Positions 34,617-45,366 of a stretch of 64,000 nucleotides of DNA are shown one piece after another. Both the position numbers and the translations under genes were made by a program. The stretch lies in the NCBI GenBank assembly GCA_025201375.1, contig JAIWZP010000024.1, forward strand, positions 310,001-374,000, in the 5' to 3' direction. The notes below the pieces were generated by a model, which saw only the letters and a program-made list of their open reading frames with translations, ran no database searches and was not told the origin of the DNA. Numbering within the stretch: position 1 is the first letter of the stretch; the number at the start of each line of letters is the position of its first letter. This stretch comes from Gongronella butleri. Taxonomy: Eukaryota; Mucoromycota; Mucoromycetes; Mucorales; Cunninghamellaceae.

Positions 34617-34676
34617 CCTCGTGTCCCCCGCCTCACGTCCTTGAATTTTTTTTTTTTTTTTTTTCATTTTTTTGCC
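34325..34676. other. Short intergenic region with (TG)n and T runs
   Basis: Contains the dynamitin 3' flank, a (TG)n tract at about 34433-34460, and three long T runs (at about 34566-34577, 34590-34617 and 34648-34664) making the pyrimidine-rich leader directly before the Sec2-like ATG. Confidence 0.6.
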
Positions 34677-36530
34677 ATGAGTGTGTCTATCAGTCCGCTG
34701 CAGCCGTCCAAGGATATGAACCAGCTATTTTCGCAGTTGGAGAACGAGCAGCGCAAGGCGCGCTTGTCGCTGTCGAATTTCTCGGGCGCGCCGGGCGTGC
34801 CCCTTGTGACGCCGTCATCTCGCGTCCAGCAACAACAACAGCCACAACAACAACAACAACAGCAGCAACAGCAGCAGCAGGTTTCGCTATCGTCGTCAAC
34901 TATCAGTGCACAAAGCATGACTAGCACGAGCAGCAGCAGCGCAAGCACATTGGGGGGCAGCACAAGCAGCATGGCCAAGAGGCAGACATCGACGGTGCAC
35001 GGGCATCGGCCTTGTGCCTGTCAGCATTGGCTAGTGTCGATGGATTCTGAGCATTGTGCCATGTGCGACGAGCCCATTGACGCGTTGCAGGACATTCAGA
35101 CGGCACGGATCCAGCGCACCAAGCAATTGCGACAAAACAAACGACAATTGTTCGAGGCGATGGCCGAGCACGATCAAAACACCAACAAATTAATGTCACT
35201 TCAGAAGCGGATGTTGGATGCGCGTGAAGCATTGATGCACCGTGACGACGAGATCCTGGCGCTAAAGACAGACATGGAACAGCTGCACGTGAAATACAAC
35301 GAGGAGACGGCGCAGATCCGGACCATGGAGGACGCCAAACTGGCCGCCAAACGCGAAATTGAAGATCTCGGCCAGCATTTGTTCAAAGAGGCACGCGATA
35401 TGGTCCAGCAGGAGCAAACCGAGAAGATCGCACTTCAGGCAAACGTCGACCGGCTCCAATCCGAGTTTGACGACGCCAATGCCACGCTCCAGCACACCCT
35501 CGATCAGCTCAGACTCCTGCGCGACCAAATGGCCGCCCAGGACGACACACAAACCATGCCGTATGCCTTCCGACACAGCCTCAGCAGCAGCAACAAGAGC
35601 AACAGTGCCCTTGCAGAGCCATTGGACGATGCCGCGTCGTCATGTGCATCGTCATCGGTGGCCACAGGCTCGGACGACGCGACCAATGCCAATGCCAATG
35701 CGACACCACCTTCGTTTGACCATGACGACGCGTCGGCCGCCTATTTTGCGCGCGCCAAGCTCGACATGGCCCTTTTGCACCAGACCGATCCGCGCCCTGC
35801 ATGGCTCGACGCCGTCCAACTCGATACGTTTGAAGATGATAAGCAATTGACGGAATTCTCGGATTTCATGGCCCTCGCCACATCGACATCGTCGTCGTTG
35901 CGCAGATTGCACGCGTTGCCCTTTATGAAGCAATGCATGACCGACGACATTGAGCCATGCTTGCGCTTTGGCCCCACGCCAAAGATGACAGGTGTCAAAA
36001 AGATCATTGAGGCGATCCAAATCAAGACATGCTTTGTCGAGGCGTGTCCGCCAGGCTTTGTACGCGAGCACGTCAGTGTCTTACGCAAAGAGAAGCTTGC
36101 AAAACGCGCACGACCCAGCCTATGGAACAAATTCACTGGAAATGTCGACGACGCGTCGTCGTCGTCATCTTCCCTCATGGCGTCATCGTCCTCGTCCTCC
36201 GGCGCATCGGCAAGCAATCTGTCCGGCGATCAGGGGTACATGTTGTGCGCCACTTGCGGCCGCCGCGTCCAGGACAATGAGGACGACGCGTCCGCCATGG
36301 AGCAAGTCCTTGCCTTCCGCTTCCGCATCTCGTATTTTGATGAATGGGCTTGCATTGATCGCCATTGTGCAGATCGTCTGCACGCCGTCATTGCCTTTTA
36401 CGCATTCCTGCGCCAATTGCGCCTGGGCTCATTCAAAGATCGCTCACTCATGGACGTGTACCAAGAATGCTCGCGCCTGCGCCTACAAATGTCCCTCAGC
36501 AGGATGGGCGCCCTTGCCATGATGATCTAA
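34677..36530 (+). CDS. Sec2/Rabin8-like Rab guanine-nucleotide exchange factor
   Basis: An unbroken 617-residue frame, the only long intronless gene here. The N-terminus is polar with a polyQ run (about residues 45-65). Two CxxC-like pairs follow (CACQ..., HCAMCDEPID). A long coiled coil at about 135-290 contains the Sec2 nucleotide-exchange signature region (EIEDLGQHLFKEARDMVQQE). A DAS/N-rich linker comes next. The C-terminal part carries CLRFGPTPKMTGVKKIIEAI and two cysteine pairs (CATCG; CIDRHC). Family role: activates Sec4/Rab8 for delivery of secretory vesicles to sites of growth. The coiled-coil motif and the C-terminal block support the family; the exact Rab partner is inference. Confidence 0.8.
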   Translation: MSVSISPLQPSKDMNQLFSQLENEQRKARLSLSNFSGAPGVPLVTPSSRVQQQQQPQQQQQQQQQQQQVSLSSSTISAQSMTSTSSSSASTLGGSTSSMAKRQTSTVHGHRPCACQHWLVSMDSEHCAMCDEPIDALQDIQTARIQRTKQLRQNKRQLFEAMAEHDQNTNKLMSLQKRMLDAREALMHRDDEILALKTDMEQLHVKYNEETAQIRTMEDAKLAAKREIEDLGQHLFKEARDMVQQEQTEKIALQANVDRLQSEFDDANATLQHTLDQLRLLRDQMAAQDDTQTMPYAFRHSLSSSNKSNSALAEPLDDAASSCASSSVATGSDDATNANANATPPSFDHDDASAAYFARAKLDMALLHQTDPRPAWLDAVQLDTFEDDKQLTEFSDFMALATSTSSSLRRLHALPFMKQCMTDDIEPCLRFGPTPKMTGVKKIIEAIQIKTCFVEACPPGFVREHVSVLRKEKLAKRARPSLWNKFTGNVDDASSSSSSLMASSSSSSGASASNLSGDQGYMLCATCGRRVQDNEDDASAMEQVLAFRFRISYFDEWACIDRHCADRLHAVIAFYAFLRQLRLGSFKDRSLMDVYQECSRLRLQMSLSRMGALAMMI

Positions 36531-36864
36531 GAAAAAAAAAAAAAGGAAAGTGAAAAAAAGACAACATTTCCTCCATGTGCTCTCGCCAATTTACCCAATT
36601 CTCCCCATTCCCTTGGTCCCATCCCCCTCCTTTTTAAATGAAATAAAATGTCGATGGTTGTTGCTCCATTTTGTACGCCTACAGTACCTAGTACTACGTT
36701 TTTGCATGGCCAAAAGCAAGCTCAAAAAGCCCCGCGCTGCCCCCAATTGCCCCCCAAATGACCAATTTTGAGTCAAAAAAAAAAGTTGGTGGCCCAGTCC
36801 TCTCTTTTTTTTTTTTTTTTCTTTCACTCTTTCTTTTCTTCACCCCCCCTTCTCTTTTTTTTCT
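36531..36864. other. Intergenic region between Sec2-like and eIF2B-epsilon genes
   Basis: Contains AAATAAAATG (possible polyadenylation signal, about 36640) and a pyrimidine-rich leader with T runs directly before the ATG at 36865. No other gene. Confidence 0.55.
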
Positions 36865-39484
36865 ATGCCACCCAAGAACAAAAAGCCTCAGAACCAGCAA
36901 CACGGCAGCGAAGACGTGCCTGAGCCTCTGCAGGCCGTGATCCTCACTGACAATTATGATGCTCGGTTCTTGCCCATTAGCCATGAGCTGCCGCAGGTAA
37001 AGAAAAAAAAAAAAAACTGGATCCACCCCGTTTTGCGCGCGATCCAGTGCTTATTCTTGCTTTTTTTCGCGCTTTAGTGCCTTATGCCGCTTTGCAACAT
37101 CCCTCTCATCGAATACACGCTCGAGGTTCTCGCTATTTCTGACGTGCGCGACGTGTTTATCGTCAGTTCCACGCATAGCGACAAGATCAAGGCCTATTTC
37201 GAGTAAGTGTTTTAAATTTTTTTTATTTTTGCCGCGTTTTAACTTGCCATTGACCCTTTTTTTTTTATAAAATAAAATAGTCATTCGCGATGGATGGAAC
37301 GCAAGGGCAAGCTGAACATCAAGCTCGTGTCATGCCCGGACGCGATGTCGGTGGGCGACGCGCTTCGCGAGATGGACGCGCGCCAATTGATCAGCAACGA
37401 CTTTATCCTGACGTCCGGCGACCTTGTGTCCAACATCAAGCTGGACAAGGCCATCGAGGCGCACCGCGCGCGCAAAAAGACGGACAAGAACGCGATCATG
37501 ACCATGGTCGTCAAGGAAGCCGCACGCGCACACACGTCGCGTCCGCTCGAAGCGTCCAGCGTGTTTGTCCTCGACCCGGACTCCAGCCAATGTCTCTTTT
37601 ATGAGCCCGTCGAGGCCCTGCCCAAGAAGGAACGCATCGAATTCGCCCCAGCCCTCTTTGAACACCACCAAACCATCGAAATCCGCAACGATCTCGTCGA
37701 CCCCCGCGTTGACATTTGCTCCGTCGAGGTCCCCGCGCTCTTCACCGAGAATTTCGATTGGCAGCGCCTCCGACGCGATTTTGTTCATGGCATCATCACC
37801 TCGGACATCCTCGGAAAGACCATCTACACACACCCCGTCGCAGAGGCTTATATTGCACACATCCAAAACGAGCGCATCTACAACACCGTCAGGTAACATA
37901 GACAACCAATGGCAGAGAAAAAGATGGAAAAGACAAAAAAAACGCGTCGCTGACACGCGCAATTTTGCTTATTTCTTAAAAAGCATGCACGTCCTCAATC
38001 GATGGGCTTTCCCCATTGTGCCCGAGACCAATCTTAACCCCGGCGACGACTATGAATTCATGCGCGGCAATGTGTACAAGGCGAGCGACGTCATCCTGTC
38101 GCGCTCGTGCCTGATTGACGACAATGTGCAAATCGGCTCTGGTTCCGGCATTGGCGAGAACACAAAGGTGCGCCGCTCCATCATTGGCAAGAACTGCCAG
38201 ATCGGCAACAATGTCACGCTCGACGGCGTCTTTCTCTGGGACGGCGTCGTCATCGCCGACAATTGCACCATCACTCAGTCGATCCTTGCCCAAAATGTCA
38301 CCATCTTGGACCATACCAATATTGACCGCGGCTGCATCATTGCCAACGACGTAAAAAGAAGCCACCAAAAGAGAAAGAAAAAGAGGTTTCCCTGATCAAT
38401 GTTGAATTTTAGGTCACCATCGGCCCCAATGTCCACATTTCCAAATACTCGCGATTGAGCCTGCACCCGCAGCCCAAGACAAGCATGTTTGAGGACAGCG
38501 ACGAAGAGGATGATCAAGATAATGGTAGGTTTTGCCTGGCGCTCCTCTTTAACGCGCTTTTTGACGCGCCTTTTTTTTTTTTTTTTTTTAGATCACCACC
38601 GCGTCTTGACCGGCGATCATACCCCTGTTTACTTTTGGACGCAATTGGCCAGTGACGACGACGACATGGACGAGCGCAATCTCAAGTTGGACACGCTTGG
38701 TAAAAAAAAAAAAAAAAAAGGGGACGAATCAAGCGCCGGGAACTCACTTTTTTTTTTTTTTTGGCCGCAGCCTACGACATCAATGACCTGGTGCTCGAGG
38801 ATCACGAGCTGTCTGAAAGCGCGTCGGATGTGGGCGAGTCGTCGGACGACGACAGCGACCTGGCGTCCGTGGGCGGCGCTTTCAACACGGACGTGGACGA
38901 CGCGAAGAAATCGGAGGAATTCAAAAAGGAGATTGCGCTGACCATCGAGCGCTCGCTCGCCGAGGACCACACCGTCGACACGGCCGCCCTCGAGATCACC
39001 GGTCTGCGCATGAGCAGCAATGGCAAGTACTCAGATGTTCGCGAGGTCCTGATACCGGCCGTCATGAATCACATTGATCTCGCCAACCCCGCCGCAAGCC
39101 TCAAAAAGGTCATGATGCACTGGGGGCCCCTCATTGGCAAGGTCGTCCACAAGATGGAGGATCAGGTCCATGCATTGACACTGCTGCAGGTAAGATAAAA
39201 AAAACGAGAAAAATCGCCAGTATGCATTTATTCTCATGCTTTTTATGCTTTAGAAACACTGCGCGACCAATGCGGCACTGGGCAAGCTGTTCCTGAGCTC
39301 GCTGCAGATCCTGTACAACATCGATGTCATTGAGGAAGACGCCGTCATGACCTGGTACTCGACGAGCGCGTCAAAGGACGGGTCCGCCGAGGAACTCAAG
39401 CTGCGCGAACGCGCCACAAAGTTCATCGAATGGCTCAACGAGGCCGAGGAAGAGTCTGAAGAGGACAGCGACGACGACGAGTAG
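36865..39484 (+). CDS. eIF2B epsilon subunit (Gcd6-like)
   Basis: Eight exons join in frame: 36865-36996, 37078-37202, 37281-37892, 37984-38350, 38413-38524, 38592-38699, 38771-39189, 39254-39484, giving 701 residues (yeast Gcd6: 712). The pyrophosphorylase-like domain occupies about residues 20-300 (QAVILTDNYDARFLP; CLMPLCNIPLIEYTLEVL; LTSGDLVSN). A left-handed beta-helix of hexapeptide repeats lies at about 320-430 (VQIGSGSGIGENTKVRRSII). An acidic linker is followed by the catalytic W2/HEAT domain at about 530-695 with an acidic-aromatic end (KFIEWLNEAEEESEED). Known role: catalytic subunit of the GEF that recharges eIF2 with GTP in translation initiation. AATAAA follows at about 39533. 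All domains look intact. Confidence 0.95.
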
Positions 39485-40177
39485 ATGGCCATCCCATCCC
39501 TTGTTTCTGATTATTATAAACATAGAAAACTGAATAAACATCCCCGCATTTTGACACATTGAATCCTTTTACAAGATCAGAAAGATGCGTCGAGCTCTAG
39601 GAGCATGCTTGTGCGCGCTGTGTGTCAAGGATGTGCCTTGGAAAAGCCAAAAATACGAGACCGTGTTCGATGCAATCTTTTTTTTATTATTATTATTTTT
39701 TTTTAAATTAAAATGCTATATTACAAAGGGGTGGAGATGCCATGAAAGAAATTTGTCTATTCATCATCGACAACAGCGGTTTCCAAGCCTAATTACGCGT
39801 AAAAACACGAAGAAAAATAAAAGGGCAGGGGGACACGATGAGCAAATTGGCACGTCATAGATAGGAGATCAATTGATACTCCAACCTCTTGAGCTTTCAA
39901 CTGCAGGAAGCCGCCATCCGCAGGCAATTGAGAAAAAAAAAGCTGAAGCTTCTTGCGCCTTTTCTCTTTGGGAATCATCAAAAGCGATGAGCCCAAAAAG
40001 AAAAAAAGACGCAAGAAGCCATCAAGCTCCATTGCCCCAATTGCACTGCTTCAGCTGACTACACAACAGCGTGTTTGTTTTCATCACTGTGTAAAAAAGA
40101 CCGAGAGAGCTACAAACAGAGAGCAAAGCAAAAAAGAAAAAAAAGGGGGGGGGGAAGAGAGAATCATGGTGCCTTAC
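39485..40177. other. Convergent 3' region of eIF2B-epsilon and eL31
   Basis: Holds the 3' UTR of eIF2B-epsilon (signals near 39517-39537), a TTATTATTATT tract (about 39684) that could serve as polyadenylation signal for the minus-strand eL31, and the eL31 terminal intron and exon, whose boundaries I could not settle. No other gene. Confidence 0.5.
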
Positions 40178-40505
40178 CTTTGAACGAAGCCACAGGGACA
40201 AAAGTAACATACGAGTACAACTTGTGCTTGGCATCTTCATCATCATTGCGCTTGCGAGCAATGCGCACGCGGATGCGATGGGGCACATTGCGCACGCCAC
40301 GGGCCCACAGTGCCTTGTTCAATGCAGGGTCCACGCGCACATCCTCAGTGCCCATCTGCTTGACGGCAAATGCCTTGACGGCCTTGACTGCCTGGGGAGT
40401 GCGAGCCTTGAAGGAGCGACCGTGCACAAGCTTGTGCAGATGGATCGTGTACTCACGAGTGACAACGTCAGCAAGAGTGGAGCGCTTTTGGGTGTTCTTG
40501 GCCAT
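40178..40505 (-). CDS. Ribosomal protein eL31 (main exon; last exon unresolved)
   Basis: ATG 40505 begins a 109-codon exon with the full eL31 core: [60 protein letters not shown], ending VPVASFK plus one base, then a GTAAGG donor at 40177. eL31 is normally 110-125 residues, so only about 10 residues are missing and must be in a downstream exon. Candidate acceptors on the minus strand are TTTGTAG (about 40115) and CCTGCAG (about 39902). The latter would give a 10-residue end before a stop, but neither reproduces the family's usual LQTV(V/N)-type tail, so I leave the 3' end open. Part of the 60S subunit, at the exit-tunnel rim. Confidence 0.9.
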
Positions 40506-41392
40506 TTTGATAGAGAGAGGACTTGGAGGAACCGGATATACAGAGGGTAGAAAGAGAAAGAAGGGAAAAAACACAAAAAAAGGAACCCCCTGCCTCGTTT
40601 AAAGAAAAAAATTTTTTTTTTGGCTCCGATGGCCATTCCCTTGTGATTCGCTGCCCTGCCAAACAGCTGTCACTATGGCAAGTGCTCTGTGCCACAGCCA
40701 GGACGCGTCAATTGATTGGCCAAGCCTGTCTATGCAGTAAATCGCTCTTTTTTTTTTTTTTTTTTGGTGTGATTCAATGATCATTGTTCTCTCGCTTGAA
40801 GTGTTTGACATGTTTGAACGGTTGAACGAGAAGGGGACTGGAAAGCCGCTATTGGACTGCATTGAATAGCCCAATTGGATCCGCCAGCCCACCAAACGCG
40901 CGCAAAACCAAAAAAAAGAAAAGATCGATCCACTAAATGAAGGCCCAATGGCACGACTTTTGCAGAAAAAAAGAAGGGCCCAAAGAGAGAGGTCCGCCCC
41001 CAACACGGCAGTCGATGACATCATTGATCGATGCCGCGATGGCGCATGTCTGTGCTCTTTTTCCAATGAGTACTTACAGGATCGCATCGAGCTCTGCATA
41101 AAGCAAATGAAAGCTCGTGCCCATGGACACACTGTGCCGGTGCATGTGGCAAACAACAAAAAATAAGGGTAGGGGTAGGATGACACGCGCCAATGGCTCT
41201 TTGATTGCACATGTGCGCATATTTTTTGACAAGCGGGTTCTGTCCAAGCTGTGCACAGCGCAACTCCGACTAGACCAAGGGTTTCTAATCCCTTTTTAAA
41301 CGGTCTCTGATCAGCGTCTTGATTTTCTTTCTGTTTTCTACTTCTTTTTTTTTATTTTTATTTCCTCACATACACAACAACGTACAAGCAAA
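40506..41392. other. Divergent upstream region of eL31 and SDR gene
   Basis: No coding region recognised. Contains the eL31 leader (pyrimidine-rich on the minus strand), T runs near 40610 and 40749, and the pyrimidine-rich leader of the SDR gene. Small frames on both strands lack family features. Confidence 0.45.
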
Positions 41393-42531
<1,139 letters not shown>

Positions 42532-43325
42532 AAAAAAATAAAATAAAATCATCCTCTATTGTTCCTCTTTATTGCATGCGACTGGTCGCGCAAATGTTTT
42601 TGTCGTAATTCGCCAAAATCTTGGTGAGTGCTCATCTCGGGAAGCGAGTATTCTTACCCACGCCGTCGCGTTGATGTGTTTGAGGGCAGGCACGCGTCTT
42701 TGCCAAGTAAAATGAATAGGTCATGGCCTCTTTTTTCACTTGATTTGCCTTTTATTGAAGATTTCTTCCTCATTTACTGGCCCAGCATGGTCCCAAATTT
42801 GAGCTGGGTTGCGCCGGAGACACAAGCTCAATGATCCATGCGTATTTTTTTCGGCAGCCGGTCATGTTAGTCACGTTTAGCTTGGCGTAATCAATAAAAC
42901 TCTAGTTTTTCAATCGTTTCTTTTCTTGTGATAGACACTTGATCGTCAAGTTTTGGGCAATGCTGTCCATGTCCATGGTAGGCACCGAGTTCAAATGTGA
43001 CAATGATCCTATCGCTGTCACGCGAGCAATCGCGAATTGACGTATTTTGGTTTTTTGACCCAATGCCCAATGCCTTTCAAACTGATGCGCAACAAACCCA
43101 CTGCACATCTATTGAGCTTTTTTTTTGCCATTGTCGCGTATTGTGCAACAAAAAAGCAGAGGTGGATTAGACCGGTTTTGAGAAAACGGCAAAATAAGCT
43201 GCTTTACTGATTTTAGCCATGCATCGCAACCTTTTACAATCTCCAGGGGAATACATGCCTTGTTTCAACGACTCCACTTTTTACCTTTTGAATGAGCTCG
43301 CCCATGGTGTGCTGCGATCACTGGA
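42532..43325. other. Intergenic DNA 3' of the SDR gene
   Basis: AATAAAATAAAATC just after the stop is a good polyadenylation signal. The rest becomes AT-rich and repeat-like; no gene seen. Confidence 0.5.
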
Positions 43326-44015
43326 TGGCGCGCAATGACGATTTTCGAAAATAACGGATTTGCCAAGGGGTCCAGTCGTGGATTTTTAAAATGACAAATT
43401 TTAGGTCGTCAGATCGCCGCGCCATTCAACCACACGGTACAACGTCCTCATTCACCAACGAAAATGAAATGAAAACCAGGGGTCCATTGGCAGGTTTCGG
43501 CGTAAAATGCAATCTGCTTCGTATTTTCGCTACAAGGCAAATTCGACGAGAAATGGTCGTAGGGGCTGAAAATTAGAACCACCAGAAATATCGTGATGCG
43601 CTGCGTACGTGGATACTCGTGATCGATGAAAAAGATGAACTCCAGCTCATTTAGACACGGAATCTTTTTTATAATGATTTTTGACGCGTCGAAACCCCGC
43701 GTCAAAACGGGCGGTATCCGCTCCTCACCTGCACCAAATCCATGCACATGGACCATGTTATGTTAATGGACGCGTCAGCACGGCAACTATTGCGCGTTCT
43801 TCCCGTGCAATTCGCATGTAACGTTCAAACGAAAATCGCACATTGCTTGTCAGCGAGTGGATGAACCCCACTCTTTTTTTGTCTTTTTCGTGGTTTCTTC
43901 ATGCTCTTCATCTTGTGTGCAAGTTTGGCGGATTTCTGGGGACCTATTTTTTCAATTTTGTTTCTGGAGGCTCGCGACGACTTAAATTTTGATTTGCATG
44001 TGTCGTGACTAAATG
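43326..44015 (+). repeat. Dispersed ~700-bp repeat, copy B
   Basis: Direct partner of copy C (50331-51010) and inverted partner of copy A (12880-13610). Shares the left ATTTTCGAAAA block, the CCAGGGGTCCATTGGCAGG block, a GACGCGTC-containing middle and the CATCTTGTGTGCAAGTTTGG block. The minus-strand frame 44064-43825 carries AKLAHKMKSMKKPRKRQKK, matching frames in copies A and C without indels over about 40 codons. Confidence 0.8.
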
Positions 44016-45366
44016 ACTCTGGACAGCTGTCAAATGAGTCCCATCGGGGTTTCAAGCCTGTCATTTCATGCTGGGACGTGTTTCGCGGCTATCGCAGTGT
44101 CTAATGACCAAGGCTTACTATAAATTTACAAAGTTCATTTTGGCTACTTCTACGACATCTGGGGCCATGACAGGCCCTCACACGTATCAACCCAATAAGC
44201 ATGGCACACTTTGCATTCAGCATGTGAGAACCGCAGCTTACTCTCCAAGACATTTTACGACTAAAGGCGGATAACCTAAAAAACGCGTGACCGTCGCGCC
44301 AAAAGGTCAAAACCATTGAACACCCTCTTCCAAAAGCCTGTAGGAACTTTTTTTTAACCAATGCTGCCTCATAATTTTTCACACTCGCCTTTTGCTTTGT
44401 ATTTGGCTTGTTGTGCATAATTGTATGCCCACAAAAAAAGTTTTTTTTTAATTTTTTTTTTTTTTTTTTGATAGAGCGGTGGCCAGGGAATAAAGGGGGA
44501 AAAGATAAAGGATAGCTAAGGAGGGGAGCTATGTAGAGGAGACTATATGCGAGAGCGCAATCCATCCACAAGCAAGGGCATGCCAGCGAGGACGGGCAAG
44601 AATGGGCAAAAAATCAAAGTATCAAGCCTTTCATGGTCTGCAGCTGCACGGAATACTGAATTACATGCTCCTCTGGGTCTCAGGAGCGATCGTGGGCACC
44701 ATGGCAACGCCATCGACAATGGAAGCGGGTGATTCATGAGAAATTTTATTCAAAAAAAAAAAAAAAAGAAAAAGGGTCAATATAGGACTTTGTCCATTTT
44801 TCGTCGTCTTACCAAGCATGAACACGTTCCTCGAGGCAATGTGGCCTTGTGCCTGCGTCGGACGAAAAGGCATATCGAAACGTAGGCCGACGAAGGGCAC
44901 GCCGATTGGCACAAGGCTCAGACAGCCTCCTTTTCCTGCTTGACCTTAAGACGTCTCGTCCTGTCTATACGTCAGCGATACAATTCAGAGGGCGCCACAT
45001 TGCCTCTTGGAACAGCTGGTTGTGGTGTTGAGCAATCAAGGGAATGGACCTCATAACAAAGCAAGCGCACCTGTTTTGCTTAGATTAACTCATAGCTCGT
45101 AGCCAATGCCTTTTGGTTTCCTTCTGCCACTCGGGCCTTCCCATTCCCTGCAAATGAGAAGCAGAGATAGTCCCAAAAGACACACAACCAACCTGGAAAA
45201 GAAGAGAAGAAAAAGAAGCAAAGGCCAGAAAATTAAAAAACGACGCCAAATATGTGTGATCGCGGAGTTTGTACGCTGCACAAAAAAAAAAAAAAAGGTC
45301 GCGCGGGGTCGCAGTCGCTCTTCTTTCCTCACTTCCTCCACTCATTTTTACCTGGCGCCCTGTCCA
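44016..45366. other. Intergenic DNA with possible minus-strand exon remnants
   Basis: No complete gene. On the minus strand, 45054-44980 reads MRSIPLIAQHHNQLFQEAMW..., and about 44930-44812 reads LVPIGVPFVGLRFDMPFRPT... up to a strong donor (CTTG|GTAAGA at about 44812). These look like exons but cannot be joined with confidence and match nothing that I recognise. The end near 45290 has an A run and the leader of the next gene. Confidence 0.3.

Noticed and set aside
41200..41300. Possible tRNA before the SDR gene
   Set aside because: A GGGTTTCTAATCCC hairpin occurs but no cloverleaf can be completed.
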